64,000 bases of DNA from Erythrobacter rubeus (GCF_014705715.1 NZ_JACXLC010000001.1:2028457-2092456); one strand, 5' to 3'; shown: positions 45,309 through 55,047, counted from the stretch's first letter. Made by a program: numbers and translations. Notes: a model not told the origin generated them from the sequence alone.

Positions 45309-46451
45309 TCAGAAGCGCGTCGAAAGCGTTGCGGCCACACCCGATTGGGGCGCGGCATCGCCGCCGACCTGCTCACGCCAATCGACGGAGAGGCGCGCCG
45401 GAACCTCGCCGAGCGTCATGTCCAGCCGCACGGTAGGGCCTACGTCAAGGCGGCTCGCGCCTTCCTGTGCGCCGCCCCATGCGCCGGCACCCGCGCTCAA
45501 CCTCGCCCGTGTATCGAGCGGGCCAGCGAAACTGGCAAACTCGCGCGTGACGGCTGCTTGCCCGTCCGCGAAGGCCGTCGCGTTTTTCCCACCGACATAT
45601 CCGGCGCCGCCATAAGCTTCGAGAGTGAAATCGACCGGCAGCGATTGCGGCGGAAGCTCGCTGATCGCGATGACAGCAGGACGCACTTCGCTGCCGAAGC
45701 GGTTTTCGGTGTAGCGCAGCTCAGCCGCCATGCGGACCGGAACGCTTGCAAGCGGACGCACCGACCCACCCGCGGCGACTTCGGTCTCGCCGCCGTTCAC
45801 CAGCGCGCGGTAACCGCGCAGGAACAGGCGCGGATCGCGGCGCGATGACGGAGCGACGCGGTATTGAAGGTTCGAACCCAGCTGGCTCGCGCCGTAGATC
45901 GGAACGCGCCCCTGCGAAATCAGCGTTGCATTCGATCCTTCACGCCAGAACGCCCAGGCATCGACCGACCATCGATCATAGCGAGGCTGCTCTTGAAAAG
46001 GAGGCGAGATCGGCGTCACACCTGCCAGCTTCTGGGTCGTCCGCAGCGCGTACATTGCCGCACGCTCCGGTGCCGGAGGACCGACAGACGCACCCAGCGC
46101 ATTCAACCAGAGCATCTGATGCGCCGATGCCGCCCGGTAGCCACTCGCCAGAGCGAGGTCCTCGTTGAACCCAGCATAGGCACCGAGAACGGATGCGTAC
46201 CTATTGCTGCCCATGATCTCTTCCGAAACCGAAGCAAGCTCGCCGAGTACGCTGGAGTTTTCCGCTTCACGCGGCTGGGGCGCGGATTGCGTGCCAGCAT
46301 CCGCAAAAAGCGCCGCTTCGCTGACCAGATCGGGCAGATCAATCGAAAAAGGGTTTTCCCAGATGAGCGCCCTGCCGCCCGTCCATACCGCGACGAGCAG
46401 CATCAGCATTGCCAGCGGGCTTCCCCGCCGCTTTGTATTCTGTGGCGTCAT
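45309..46451 (-). CDS. Putative outer-membrane barrel protein, NfrA C-terminal domain-like
   Basis: A 380-residue protein with a signal-anchor (MLMLLVAVWTGGRALIW) and a beta-rich C-terminal half: DRWSVDAWAFWREG, IYGASQLGSNLQYRV, LFLRGYRAL, and a terminal Phe (SGVAATLSTRF). It looks like the NfrA C-terminal domain of the phage N4 receptor, without the large TPR part of NfrA. Its start overlaps the stop of the glycosyltransferase gene (TAATG), so both are one translation unit and probably form one secretion system. Assignment is tentative. Confidence 0.55.
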   Translation of the reverse strand: MTPQNTKRRGSPLAMLMLLVAVWTGGRALIWENPFSIDLPDLVSEAALFADAGTQSAPQPREAENSSVLGELASVSEEIMGSNRYASVLGAYAGFNEDLALASGYRAASAHQMLWLNALGASVGPPAPERAAMYALRTTQKLAGVTPISPPFQEQPRYDRWSVDAWAFWREGSNATLISQGRVPIYGASQLGSNLQYRVAPSSRRDPRLFLRGYRALVNGGETEVAAGGSVRPLASVPVRMAAELRYTENRFGSEVRPAVIAISELPPQSLPVDFTLEAYGGAGYVGGKNATAFADGQAAVTREFASFAGPLDTRARLSAGAGAWGGAQEGASRLDVGPTVRLDMTLGEVPARLSVDWREQVGGDAAPQSGVAATLSTRF

Positions 46452-47857
46452 TAAAGAGCTCTTTCGGCTGCCGCCGTGCGGGCGGGATGCGCGGTGTGGG
46501 GTGTTTTGTCCCATTCGATGGCCTTGCCCAGCAGGGTTTTCCAATAGGCGGCGACCGCGCGCCGTCCGGCCATGATCGAGATGACGTTGCTCACCGGAAT
46601 TCTGAGCACCGCCATCAGCCCTTCGGCAGCGCCGTATTCGCGGGCGTTGAAGCCGAACCGGAATGCCGCCCTCCATATGAAAGCGGCGAAATTCGCTATC
46701 AAAAGCCACTTGAGAAGCGGCGAAAGCGCCACCGGCTCTGCAAAGCCGAGCGCGATCGCCAACCAGCTGATCGCGGTCAGCGCGAGGAGCGAGTATCCAA
46801 TGACCAGTACAAGGGCGGCGAGTGGCCCGCGCCGATCACGTGCGCGCATCCATGTCTCGACGAAGCCACTGCTCCAGCCAACCCGGTCCCAACCCTGCAG
46901 AGCGATCCCGTGGACCCAGCGAGTTTTCTGGCGCACCACATGGCCGAGCTTCGAAGGGAAGTAAGCGCGGGTTGCGATGAGCAGTCCGTCCTTCCCGCGG
47001 GCGCGCACGAAGCGGCATACCCCGCCCGCCTCCGAAACACCCAGCCCCAGCTCGTAATCCTCGGTGAGCGACCCGGACGAGAATGGGTGCCCATCCGCCC
47101 GCTTCCGGCACAATTTCCGCAAAGCGCCGCGCGACACTGCGCACCCTACCCCAGCCCCGGGCAGTCCCGCGCCAAGCTCACCGCGCACCACCATCGCCTT
47201 TGCATGCGCTTCGGCGAATTCCTCGCAATAATGACTGCCGAGCCAGCGGCTGCGCGCTTGCTGCATCGGTTCCACGGGAAGCTGCGCAAAATCCGCCCCC
47301 TCTTCGATGGCCTCATCGAGCAGCCCCAGCCCCGCAGGGTCGACCATGTCTTCGGCATCTTGGAATATCACCGAAGCAAAGTGTCCGCCCATTCGCCGCT
47401 CGTCATCGCGCATCGCATCGTAGAGCCTGTTCAGACAATCTGCCTTCGTGGTAGGTCCCTCGCGATCGTGAATGACGATCCTGAGCCGCTCGTCACCCTG
47501 TGCTGCCCGCATGACGGCAGCAATCGTGGCCGGATCATTGCGGTAACATCCGACATAAAGCCTGAGGTTCGACTGAGGCCACACGCCAAGAGTGTAATCG
47601 ATCGTATCGCCGATCACTTCGGCTTCAGACCATGCTGGAATGAAGATTGCCGCCGCACCGTGCAGTTCGCGGCACCGCAGCGCGTCTCGATCGACCTCGC
47701 GCGTTTTTGCTCGCCCGGTCAGCTTCAACCACACCCAGGTGAAGTCGATCGCCAGATCGTCAAGCGCGCCAATGAGGAAGAACACCCCGGCAAACAACAA
47801 AAGTTCGTGTTGCAGCAATGCAAGCCATTGCCACAAGTCAAAGCCCCATAGAGCCAA
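46451..47857 (-). CDS. NfrB-like processive glycosyltransferase (GT2)
   Basis: A 468-residue inner-membrane GT2 enzyme. Near the N-terminus is one or two helices, then the GT domain: AAIFIPAWSEAEVI, DREGPTTKADCLNRL, VIFQDAEDMVDP (D-x-D) and SLTEDYELGL, with RQKTRWVHG as the QxxRW motif of processive enzymes. Three or more helices follow. It resembles NfrB of the phage N4 receptor/NGR exopolysaccharide system; the downstream barrel protein is the NfrA-like partner. A novel glycan export system is a possible role. Confidence 0.75.
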   Translation of the reverse strand: MALWGFDLWQWLALLQHELLLFAGVFFLIGALDDLAIDFTWVWLKLTGRAKTREVDRDALRCRELHGAAAIFIPAWSEAEVIGDTIDYTLGVWPQSNLRLYVGCYRNDPATIAAVMRAAQGDERLRIVIHDREGPTTKADCLNRLYDAMRDDERRMGGHFASVIFQDAEDMVDPAGLGLLDEAIEEGADFAQLPVEPMQQARSRWLGSHYCEEFAEAHAKAMVVRGELGAGLPGAGVGCAVSRGALRKLCRKRADGHPFSSGSLTEDYELGLGVSEAGGVCRFVRARGKDGLLIATRAYFPSKLGHVVRQKTRWVHGIALQGWDRVGWSSGFVETWMRARDRRGPLAALVLVIGYSLLALTAISWLAIALGFAEPVALSPLLKWLLIANFAAFIWRAAFRFGFNAREYGAAEGLMAVLRIPVSNVISIMAGRRAVAAYWKTLLGKAIEWDKTPHTAHPARTAAAERAL

Positions 47858-47948
47858 GGCGACCCCCTTACCTCGTCTGAAAAAAGAGCCTAACGCGCCC
47901 TGATAGCCCTTGCAACCGCTTCAAGTTTTCTAAAAGAGGGCGCGCAAG

Positions 47949-49184
47949 ATGTCCGAAACAAACGCCCCCACCGCTCCGCCGCTTCGCAGGATCTTCGCGC
48001 CAGTGCGCGCGCTGTTCGTTAGTGACGCGTCTGCGGGCGTCCTGCTGATCATCGTTGCCGCCGCGGCAATGCTGGCAGCGAACTCTCCGTTTGCCTACGA
48101 ATACAAGCAGCTGTTTTACGGCGAGCTCGCGTGGACGCCGATCCCGAAGCTCTACGATCTGCACCTGTGGATCAATGATGGCCTCATGGCGATCTTCTTT
48201 TTCGTTGTCGGGCTGGAGGTGAAACGCGAAGTTCTATGCGGATCGCTCGCCGATCCGGCGGCGCGCCGCTTGCCGATGGTGGCTGCTGCCGCCGGGATGC
48301 TAGTGCCTGCGGCCGTGTACATGGCAGTCTCGGGCGGCGGCGAATACACCAATGGCTGGGCCATTCCTGCCGCGACCGATATTGCTTTTGCGATGGGTGT
48401 GCTCGGCTTGCTCGGCAACCGTGTCCCCGCATCTTTGCGGCTGTTCCTGCTCACCGTCGCGATCGTCGACGATATCGGAGCGGTGCTTGTCATCGCGATC
48501 TTCTACACGCCGACGATCAAGATGGTGTGGTTGTTGGTATCGGCCGTTGTTTTCGGCCTGATGCTGGCGATGAACCGGCTCAAGGTCGGCACGCTCTGGC
48601 CCTACATCCTGATGTCGGCGGTCCTCTGGTACTGCGTGCTCAACACCGGGGTGCATGCAACCATCGCGGGCGTGCTCGCTGCACTGACCATTCCGCTTCA
48701 ACGGCCCGACGGCAACTCGATGCTGGAAAAGCTGGAGCACGGCCTGGCTCCGTGGAGCGCCTATCTCGTCGTGCCCGTTTTCGGGTTTGCCAATGCGGGC
48801 GTCGCACTGGGCGGTATGGGTATCGAAGCATTCACCGATCCCCTGCCGATCGCCATCGCCGCCGGCCTTGTGATCGGCAAACAGCTCGGCATCTTCTCGA
48901 TCGTGTTCGTGTCCGACAAGATCGGCTTCGCACCGCGACCGGCCAATGCGACCTGGATGGAGATTTGGGGCATATCGATCCTCTGCGGCATCGGCTTCAC
49001 GATGAGCCTCTTCATCGGCGGCCTCGCCTTCCCGCAGCAGCCGCTATTCGTCGAAGAAGCCAAGATCGGCATTCTGACCGGATCGGCCATCTCCGCGATA
49101 CTCGGGTTTATCGTCCTGCGACTGACGACCACTCATCCCGAGGCGGAATGCGACGATCGGGGCGAACAGCCGAGCCAGGCCTGA
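47949..49184 (+). CDS. nhaA: Na+/H+ antiporter NhaA
   Basis: A 411-residue antiporter with about twelve membrane helices. The ion-binding pair of Asp lies in FLLTVAIVDDIGAVLVIAIFY (V-D-D), and PAATDIAFAMGVLGLLGN and FVVGLEVKREVL are NhaA signatures. It extrudes Na+ in exchange for protons, useful in a marine habitat. The acidic tail (EAECDDRGEQPSQA) is short. Its start is 91 bases from the divergent glycosyltransferase. Confidence 0.95.
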   Translation: MSETNAPTAPPLRRIFAPVRALFVSDASAGVLLIIVAAAAMLAANSPFAYEYKQLFYGELAWTPIPKLYDLHLWINDGLMAIFFFVVGLEVKREVLCGSLADPAARRLPMVAAAAGMLVPAAVYMAVSGGGEYTNGWAIPAATDIAFAMGVLGLLGNRVPASLRLFLLTVAIVDDIGAVLVIAIFYTPTIKMVWLLVSAVVFGLMLAMNRLKVGTLWPYILMSAVLWYCVLNTGVHATIAGVLAALTIPLQRPDGNSMLEKLEHGLAPWSAYLVVPVFGFANAGVALGGMGIEAFTDPLPIAIAAGLVIGKQLGIFSIVFVSDKIGFAPRPANATWMEIWGISILCGIGFTMSLFIGGLAFPQQPLFVEEAKIGILTGSAISAILGFIVLRLTTTHPEAECDDRGEQPSQA

Positions 49185-49206
49185 TCCGCCTCACCGGGCG
49201 ATCCAC

Positions 49207-49644
49207 TTACCAGCTTCCGGTATTTTCCATGCTGGCCCATGGTTCTTTCGGTTCAAGCTTGCCGTCCTGCAGCAGTTCAATCGAGATACCGTCCGGCGAC
49301 TTGACGAAGGCCATGTGCCCGTCGCGAGGCGGACGGTGGATGGTGTGGCCCGCCTCGGCCAGCCTCTCACACGTGTCGTAGATGTTCTCCACGCGGTAGG
49401 CGAGGTGGCCGAAATTGCGGCCGCCGTCGTAGTCTTCCGGCTCGCTCCCGTCTCCGGCTGGCCAGTTATAGGTGAGCTCGACCTCGGCAACGCCCTCCTG
49501 GCCCGGGGCGGCGAGGAAGATCAGCGTAAAACGCCCCGCCTCGACATCGAAGCGGCGAACTTCCTCAAGTCCGATAAGCTTGAAGAAATCCACCGTCGCG
49601 TCGGGATCGGTCACTCGGATCATTGAATGCAGGTATTTTACCAT
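49207..49644 (-). CDS. gloA: Lactoylglutathione lyase (glyoxalase I)
   Basis: A 145-residue vicinal-oxygen-chelate protein. The metal ligands expected in GloA are visible as His in YLHSMIRVTD, Glu in VAEVELTYNW, His in RNFGHLAYRV and Glu in SIELLQDGK; the block FFKLIGLEEVRRFD is typical. It converts the methylglyoxal-glutathione adduct to S-lactoylglutathione. AAGGGA precedes the ATG at 49644; a longer frame from 49797 is rejected. Divergent from the SIMPL gene. Confidence 0.9.
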   Translation of the reverse strand: MVKYLHSMIRVTDPDATVDFFKLIGLEEVRRFDVEAGRFTLIFLAAPGQEGVAEVELTYNWPAGDGSEPEDYDGGRNFGHLAYRVENIYDTCERLAEAGHTIHRPPRDGHMAFVKSPDGISIELLQDGKLEPKEPWASMENTGSW

Positions 49645-49718
49645 TTCAGTCCCTTGATAATTCAAACTCAGTTCATCGACAGTGAGGCACATTTCATCGT
49701 GCAATAGGAGAGCGGACG

Positions 49719-50489
49719 ATGAGCAACACGTCGGGGAAATCACAGCAAAACATGGAGAACGCAGCCAGCGCGCGCAAGAGCCAAGCGGGCGCCACAACGG
49801 CGAGATGGTTCGGGACGGCGGGCATCGCCTCGATCGGGCTGATCATCGGCGGCTATCTGCTGGGAGACGGATTGCTGCGCGCGAAGGAAGCCGAACGCTC
49901 TGTCACTGTCCGCGGACTGGCCGAGCGCGATGTGACCGCAGATCTCGCAACCTGGACGATATCCTATTCCGCCAGCTCGCAAAATCTCGGTGAGGCCCAA
50001 GGCAAGGTGCGGCGCGACACTGCGCGTATCGAGGAGTTTTTCAGAGGGCTCGGCTTTCCAGAGACAGCGTTGCAGCCCACCGGCGCAAATGTTTCAAGCT
50101 ACACCAATGACGGTGTGACGACCTACACCGTCCGGCAGAGAATGGCGCTTAGAAGCGGCGATATCGGACGCGCGCAAAAAGCGGTTGCCCAGCAATTCGA
50201 TCTGGTGGGCCAAGGCGTCTTCCTCGAAGAAGGATCGGGGATGAGCTACACCTTCACTGGCCTCAACGCGATCAAGCCGGAGATGGTCGCCGAAGCCACG
50301 CGCGATGCGCGCGCCTCTGCGCAGCAATTTGCCGAGGACTCAGGCGCGCATGTCGGCGCGATCAAGGATGCAACGCAGGGCTATTTCTCGATCGAGGCGC
50401 GAGACGGAGATGGCGGCGGCTGGGGCACATCGGACAGCCCTTACAAAAAGGTGCGCGTCGTCACGACGGTGAATTTCTCACTCGATTAG
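49719..50489 (+). CDS. SIMPL domain (DUF541) protein
   Basis: A 256-residue protein with one N-terminal membrane helix (GTAGIASIGLIIGGYLLG) followed by a SIMPL domain: SVTVRGLAERDVTADLATWTISYSA, DTARIEEFFRGLGF and FTGLNAIKPEMVAEATRDAR with KKVRVVTTVNF at the end. Such periplasmic proteins may bind signalling partners; function unproven. It is convergent with the porin gene, with a hairpin terminator candidate between. Confidence 0.82.
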   Translation: MSNTSGKSQQNMENAASARKSQAGATTARWFGTAGIASIGLIIGGYLLGDGLLRAKEAERSVTVRGLAERDVTADLATWTISYSASSQNLGEAQGKVRRDTARIEEFFRGLGFPETALQPTGANVSSYTNDGVTTYTVRQRMALRSGDIGRAQKAVAQQFDLVGQGVFLEEGSGMSYTFTGLNAIKPEMVAEATRDARASAQQFAEDSGAHVGAIKDATQGYFSIEARDGDGGGWGTSDSPYKKVRVVTTVNFSLD

Positions 50490-50522
50490 AGCCCGCTACT
50501 AGCCGCACCTGTAGAAAGCGAT

Positions 50523-50560
50523 GGGCGCGAAACCCGAAGAGGTTCCGCGCCCGTTGTTTG
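50523..50560. terminator. Hairpin terminator between convergent genes
   Basis: GGGCGCGAAACC (50523-50534) and GGTTCCGCGCCC (50541-50552) pair at 11 of 12 positions, followed by GTTGTTTG. It lies between the SIMPL gene (end 50489) and the porin gene on the other strand (end 50577), so it may serve both directions. Confidence 0.55.
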
Positions 50561-50576
50561 TGCCGGATAGCGGGCG

Positions 50577-51530
50577 TCAGAAACTTGCGCTGATCGTCCC
50601 GACCACCTGGTCCTTGGTAAAGTTGAACAGACCGAATGCCTGGCTGATCAATGTCGGAGAACCTTCGATACCGATGTAGGCGACGCCAACGGTGATCGGA
50701 CCGAACACGTTCGCCTCTGCCCCAATCGACCAGTCGAACGCGTCGTTGTCGTTGGTGAAGGTCAGCGATCCATCCGTGTACCCAAGATGGCCTGTCAGCG
50801 TGATCGGCGTGGTCGGAATACCAACGCTGACATCCGTGTAGAGATAGAGGTTATCGTCGGTACCAGCGCCGAAATCGAGGCTGTCCTGGCTCGGCGCATA
50901 GGCAATGCCGCCCGTGGTCGAAACAGGCCCCAGAGAGAAGCTCAGCGAGCCGTAAAGCTCGTAGTAATCGAATTCGCCATCGGGAGCGTCGGGATAGGTG
51001 TAGGCGATGAAGCCCACATCGGTTGACAGCCCTTCGGTGAGGTTGCCGCTCCACCCGCCATAGAGATCGAGCTCGGTCGATCCGTATCCGACAGTGTCTT
51101 CATCGAGGCTCGACGCCCACGTTCCGGCATAGAAACCGGAAGAATGGCTGACGTCGAAGCCGCCCTGAATCGCGATTTCGCTGCCCGACAAGTCAACGCC
51201 GCGAAACCGGTATTCGGTCACGAGCGCGACATTGGCGGAGAAGGTGAAACCGGCTTCGCTGAGAAAACCGCTGCTGGCTTCCTTGTCGACCGGCTCACTC
51301 GCGCGTTCGATTTCGGGCGACAGGTTCACGACAGCCTCACCGTCCGCAAGATTTGCGGCGGCGATCATCAGTTCGGGACTGATCGATTGGTCGAGATTGG
51401 CGGCAGCGCCGCTCACGCTTTCGATAGCGGTCGGTTCAATTGAGGTTTCGTTTGCAAAAGCCGGCGCCGCGGAGAGGAGAACACCAGCAGAGATTGACGC
51501 AGCCGTGAGGCCGCGGATGGACGTGAGCAT
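50577..51530 (-). CDS. TorF family putative porin
   Basis: A 317-residue outer-membrane protein with a signal peptide (MLTSIRGLTAASISAGVLLSAAPAFA). The barrel region GFTFSANVALVTEYRFRGVDLSGSEIAIQGGFDVSHSSGFYAGTW matches the TorF/TIGR02001 family of Proteobacteria; the protein ends in KDQVVGTISASF. The acidic linker (residues ~25-90) between signal and barrel is unusual in length. AAGGAAG precedes the ATG at 51530; the upstream ORF start at 51572 is rejected. Permeates small molecules, specificity unknown. Confidence 0.85.
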   Translation of the reverse strand: MLTSIRGLTAASISAGVLLSAAPAFANETSIEPTAIESVSGAAANLDQSISPELMIAAANLADGEAVVNLSPEIERASEPVDKEASSGFLSEAGFTFSANVALVTEYRFRGVDLSGSEIAIQGGFDVSHSSGFYAGTWASSLDEDTVGYGSTELDLYGGWSGNLTEGLSTDVGFIAYTYPDAPDGEFDYYELYGSLSFSLGPVSTTGGIAYAPSQDSLDFGAGTDDNLYLYTDVSVGIPTTPITLTGHLGYTDGSLTFTNDNDAFDWSIGAEANVFGPITVGVAYIGIEGSPTLISQAFGLFNFTKDQVVGTISASF

Positions 51531-51847
51531 GACAACTTCCTTGTCTTTGTTGTTGCTTCGTCCCACCTGCACATCTGCTGGTCGCCATTTTTGTCGGCAA
51601 TCTCATCCAAATGTGGAACAATCGTGCACATTCATGTCGCATTGCACAAGAGAAATTACGCCTGCATCCATAACGCCACATCGGTGTGGGATATTTACAT
51701 CAAACCGGTTCGCGTCAGCGGAGGCGCGGGCGCAGCGCTCATTTGCTGTTCAGTCGGGCTCTGTTTAAGCGGAGATATTGCGCCGTAATTATCCGGTCGG
51801 GTGACCATTTGCCCTTACGGAACATCGGCTTTCGACGACCACAGGCT
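51531..51847. other. 317-base gap between divergent genes
   Basis: No gene; a frame that extends upstream of the phosphatase is not supported by a ribosome-binding site. Promoters for the porin and the phosphatase must lie here. I saw no clear operator. Confidence 0.4.
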
Positions 51848-52651
51848 ATGCTCGAAAAGATCCGCTCCTTCTTTGGCTTGAAGCCCGAGCCCGCTTCTCC
51901 GTCCGTCCCGGATGGGACGCGGTATTACGTCATCGGGGACATCCACGGACGACTCGATCTTTTCGAAGCTCTCATCACCGCAATCGAAGATGACGATGCA
52001 CAAAGCGCCGAGGCGGATACCCGAATCATCCTGCTCGGCGATCTGGTGGATCGCGGTCCCGACAGCGCAGGCGTGATCGCGCGAACTCGTGCCTGGCAAG
52101 CGCAGCGCGATGTCCGCGTGCTGATGGGCAATCACGAAGAAATGTTTCTGCAGGCTTTCGAAAATCCCGAAATCCTGCGCCATTTCCTGAAGCACGGCGG
52201 CCGCGAAACCATCATGAGCTACGGATTGTCGAAGAAAGAGTTCAGCAAAATGCCGCTGGAAGATCTCTTCGCAAAGCTACCGGAGATCGTGCCTCCTGCC
52301 GAGCGCGAATATATCGCCGGTTTCGATGAAAAAATCATCGCCGGGGACTACCTCTTCGTCCACGCGGGGATCGATCCGGCATTTCGTGTAAAAGACCAGC
52401 AGCGCGCCGACATGCTGTGGATCAGGGACCGTTTTCTCGACCATGAGGACCCGTTCGAAAAGGTTGTCGTGCATGGCCATACGATATTCGACGATGTCAT
52501 GGATTGCGGCAACAGGATCGGGATCGATACCGGAGCCTTTCGGTCCGGAACGCTAACCGCCCTCGTCCTCGAGGGGGATCGAAAGCGCACGCTGCAAACG
52601 CGGTCCGCCGACGGTGTGATCAAAATCGTGCGTGATGATATCGCAGCATAA
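51848..52651 (+). CDS. Metallophosphatase, serine/threonine phosphatase-like
   Basis: A 267-residue calcineurin-type phosphoesterase. The metal and catalytic motifs are in order: YVIGDIHGRLDLF (G-D-I-H-G-R), ILLGDLVDRGPDSAGV (G-D-x-V-D-R-G), VLMGNHEEMFLQ (G-N-H-E), LFVHAGIDP and VVVHGHTIFDD. This is the PPP-like bacterial group (PrpA/ApaH-like). Could act on phosphoproteins or nucleotides. The ATG at 51848 follows the family. Confidence 0.92.
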   Translation: MLEKIRSFFGLKPEPASPSVPDGTRYYVIGDIHGRLDLFEALITAIEDDDAQSAEADTRIILLGDLVDRGPDSAGVIARTRAWQAQRDVRVLMGNHEEMFLQAFENPEILRHFLKHGGRETIMSYGLSKKEFSKMPLEDLFAKLPEIVPPAEREYIAGFDEKIIAGDYLFVHAGIDPAFRVKDQQRADMLWIRDRFLDHEDPFEKVVVHGHTIFDDVMDCGNRIGIDTGAFRSGTLTALVLEGDRKRTLQTRSADGVIKIVRDDIAA

Positions 52652-52763
52652 TGTGAACAGCGAGGCATCTGCGCGCTAGACAGCCGCGCACCGGTGAATA
52701 GTGTAACCTTGCAAAGTCCCGGCAAGAATTCTTTCGCGATAGGTTCATTGGGAGGAACAATCT

Positions 52764-54248
52764 TTGACCGCAGTGCTCGACGGGCTGACAAGCCTCTTCA
52801 TATTCGTTGTCGGACTGGTTGTCCTCGCGCTCATCGCGCTTTTCATCATCGATCGGTACCAAACCAGCGACACGGTCAGGCGCAATTACCCGGTGATCGG
52901 GCGCATGCGTTATGTTCTGTCCGACCTCGGCGAGTTCTTCCGCCAGTACTTTTTCGCGATGGATCGCGAGGAAATGCCTTTCAACCGGGCTCAACGCGAT
53001 TGGGTGGACGACGCATCGAAAGCCAAATCGACGAATGTGGCGTTCGGTTCGACCCGCAATCTGGAGCCGGTCGGAACACCGATTTTCGTCAATTGCCCAT
53101 GGCCCACACTCGAACGCGACGCGGTGAAGGAACCGGCGATGCTGATCGGAGAGGGCGCCGCGCGGCAGCCTTATCTCGCCCCGTCGCTCTTCAACATTTC
53201 CGGCATGAGCTACGGTGCCTTGTCGACCCCTGCTGTCCGCGCGCTTTCCAACGGCGCTGCCAAGGCCGGGTGCTGGATGAACACGGGCGAAGGCGGCCTC
53301 TCGCCTTACCACCTTGAGGGTGGCTGCGACATCGTTTTCCAGATCGGCACGGCCAAATACGGCGTGCGCGATGAAGATGGCAACCTATCCGACGACAAAC
53401 TGCGCGAGGTGGCTGCTCACGAACAGGTCCGCATGTTCGAGCTTAAGCTTTCGCAGGGTGCAAAGCCCGGGAAAGGCGGCATCCTTCCCGCGGCCAAGGT
53501 CAACGAGGAAATCGCGAAAATCCGCGGTATTCCGGTAGGCGAAGCATCGATTTCTCCGAACCGGCACCCGGACATTGGGAGCATCGATGAACTGCTCGAT
53601 ATGATCGCGCATATTCGCGAGGTGACGGGCAAGCCGGTGGGGTTCAAGACCGTGGTCGGAGCGTATGGCTGGCTTGAAAACCTGTTCGCAGAGGTCAATC
53701 GGCGCGGCATCGAAAGCGCCCCGGATTTCATAACAGTCGACAGCGGCGATGGCGGCACCGGCGCTGCCCCGCTGCCGCTGATCGACAATGTCGGCCTTAC
53801 TCTTCAGGAAGCGCTCCCGATGCTAGTGGACCTGAGAGACAAGGCCGGGCTGAAAGGGCGGATACGCATCGTCGCCAGCGGAAAACTCGTGACGCCAACA
53901 GACGTCGCCTGGGCGCTTTGTGCGGGCGCGGATTTCACCATTTCTGCGCGCGGATTCATGTTTGCACTCGGGTGCATCCAGGCGATGAAGTGCAACAAGA
54001 ACACCTGCCCGACCGGCATCACGACCCACGACAAGAGCCTCCAGCGCGGGCTCGACCCGGCCAACAAGGCGGTGCGGGTCGCCAATTTCGTAGAACAGAT
54101 GCGCAAGGAAGTCGGCGTCATTGCGCACAGCGTCGGCGTCACCAACCCTCGCGGGATGAAGCGATACCATGTCCGCCTGGTATGCGCCGACGGCCGATCA
54201 CGCCCGCTCGATGAACTTTATCCCGCTGTCGGCGTTCAGCCGGGGTAG
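52764..54248 (+). CDS. FMN-binding glutamate synthase-like protein
   Basis: A 494-residue protein. One N-terminal membrane helix (LFIFVVGLVVLALIALFII) is followed by the FMN domain of glutamate synthase: NISGMSYGALSTPAVRALSNGA, MNTGEGGLSPYHLEGG, VDSGDGGTGAAPLPL and the Cys-rich CNKNTCPTGITTHD, a Fe-S cluster site. No glutaminase domain. Similar stand-alone, membrane-anchored enzymes are common in Proteobacteria and their substrate is unknown. The start codon is TTG at 52764, with GGAGG at a good distance. Confidence 0.88.
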   Translation: MTAVLDGLTSLFIFVVGLVVLALIALFIIDRYQTSDTVRRNYPVIGRMRYVLSDLGEFFRQYFFAMDREEMPFNRAQRDWVDDASKAKSTNVAFGSTRNLEPVGTPIFVNCPWPTLERDAVKEPAMLIGEGAARQPYLAPSLFNISGMSYGALSTPAVRALSNGAAKAGCWMNTGEGGLSPYHLEGGCDIVFQIGTAKYGVRDEDGNLSDDKLREVAAHEQVRMFELKLSQGAKPGKGGILPAAKVNEEIAKIRGIPVGEASISPNRHPDIGSIDELLDMIAHIREVTGKPVGFKTVVGAYGWLENLFAEVNRRGIESAPDFITVDSGDGGTGAAPLPLIDNVGLTLQEALPMLVDLRDKAGLKGRIRIVASGKLVTPTDVAWALCAGADFTISARGFMFALGCIQAMKCNKNTCPTGITTHDKSLQRGLDPANKAVRVANFVEQMRKEVGVIAHSVGVTNPRGMKRYHVRLVCADGRSRPLDELYPAVGVQPG

Positions 54249-54252
54249 CTTT

Positions 54253-55047
54253 TCAAAACCCGAACCAATGGCGCGAGTTATCCGCCCGCGAAAGGCCGAC
54301 CAGCGCTGCGAGGAACACCGCCGCGCCTGCGCCGATGCAGGTCCACGCTATGACATCGGCTTCCTGACCGCCGCGAAAATAGATCGCGGTGAGCGCCCAG
54401 CAAAAGACGATTGCGTACCACGGATTGCCTCTGCTTCGCAGGGTCGCGAGTGCGGCGGTCAGCCCGCCGATGCCGACCATGATGGCGGTCACGACCGGAT
54501 AGGTCCGATCCTCTGCCGCGATCCCCGAATAGACCAGCGTCGCCGAGACGTTGACGATGCTCGCCGCAGTAAGCCATGCGGCCAGCGCGCTGAAGACCAG
54601 CGCGGTGATCCAGCGCTCGCCGGGTGTGAACTCGCCATGCTTCACCAAAGCGCGAAGCACGATCAGCAGGCCGATCAGCGAGACGAAAATGATGATTGCA
54701 GAAACAACCGTGAGATTGGCGAATTCGGTGTAAGTCGCCCACACCCCCTGCGCCGCCAAGGCAATGGCAGCTGGCCAACCGATGGTGTTGAGCAGAGCAT
54801 TGTTCGCTTGCGCGGGCAGTGCTTGCCAGATAGCGAACACTGCCGACCCGAGGAAAAGCGGCCCCCATATCGAAAACGCCCAGCCTGACGGGGTGATGAG
54901 CGTGCGAACACTATCGGACCGATCGCCGATGGGATCACCAAAACCAAGTGCGGGCAGGAATGTCGCCCCGATCTGAATGATGACCGCAAGAATGATGGAC
55001 ACGCGCTGCGCAGCGCTGCGAGAATGGGAGCCTGAATTCACCATCAC
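54253..55047 (-). CDS. Integral membrane protein, tryptophan-rich sensory-like
   Basis: A 264-residue protein with about seven helices. SGWAFSIWGPLFLGSAVFAIWQALP resembles the P-x-F-x-I-W block of the TspO-like tryptophan-rich sensory protein family, though the family link is weak, and the rest (AIALAAQGVWATYTEFANL, YAIVFCWALTAIYFRGGQE) is only generally similar. Function unknown; possibly a porphyrin- or light-linked sensor if the family link holds. Confidence 0.5.
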   Translation of the reverse strand: MMVNSGSHSRSAAQRVSIILAVIIQIGATFLPALGFGDPIGDRSDSVRTLITPSGWAFSIWGPLFLGSAVFAIWQALPAQANNALLNTIGWPAAIALAAQGVWATYTEFANLTVVSAIIIFVSLIGLLIVLRALVKHGEFTPGERWITALVFSALAAWLTAASIVNVSATLVYSGIAAEDRTYPVVTAIMVGIGGLTAALATLRSRGNPWYAIVFCWALTAIYFRGGQEADVIAWTCIGAGAAVFLAALVGLSRADNSRHWFGF

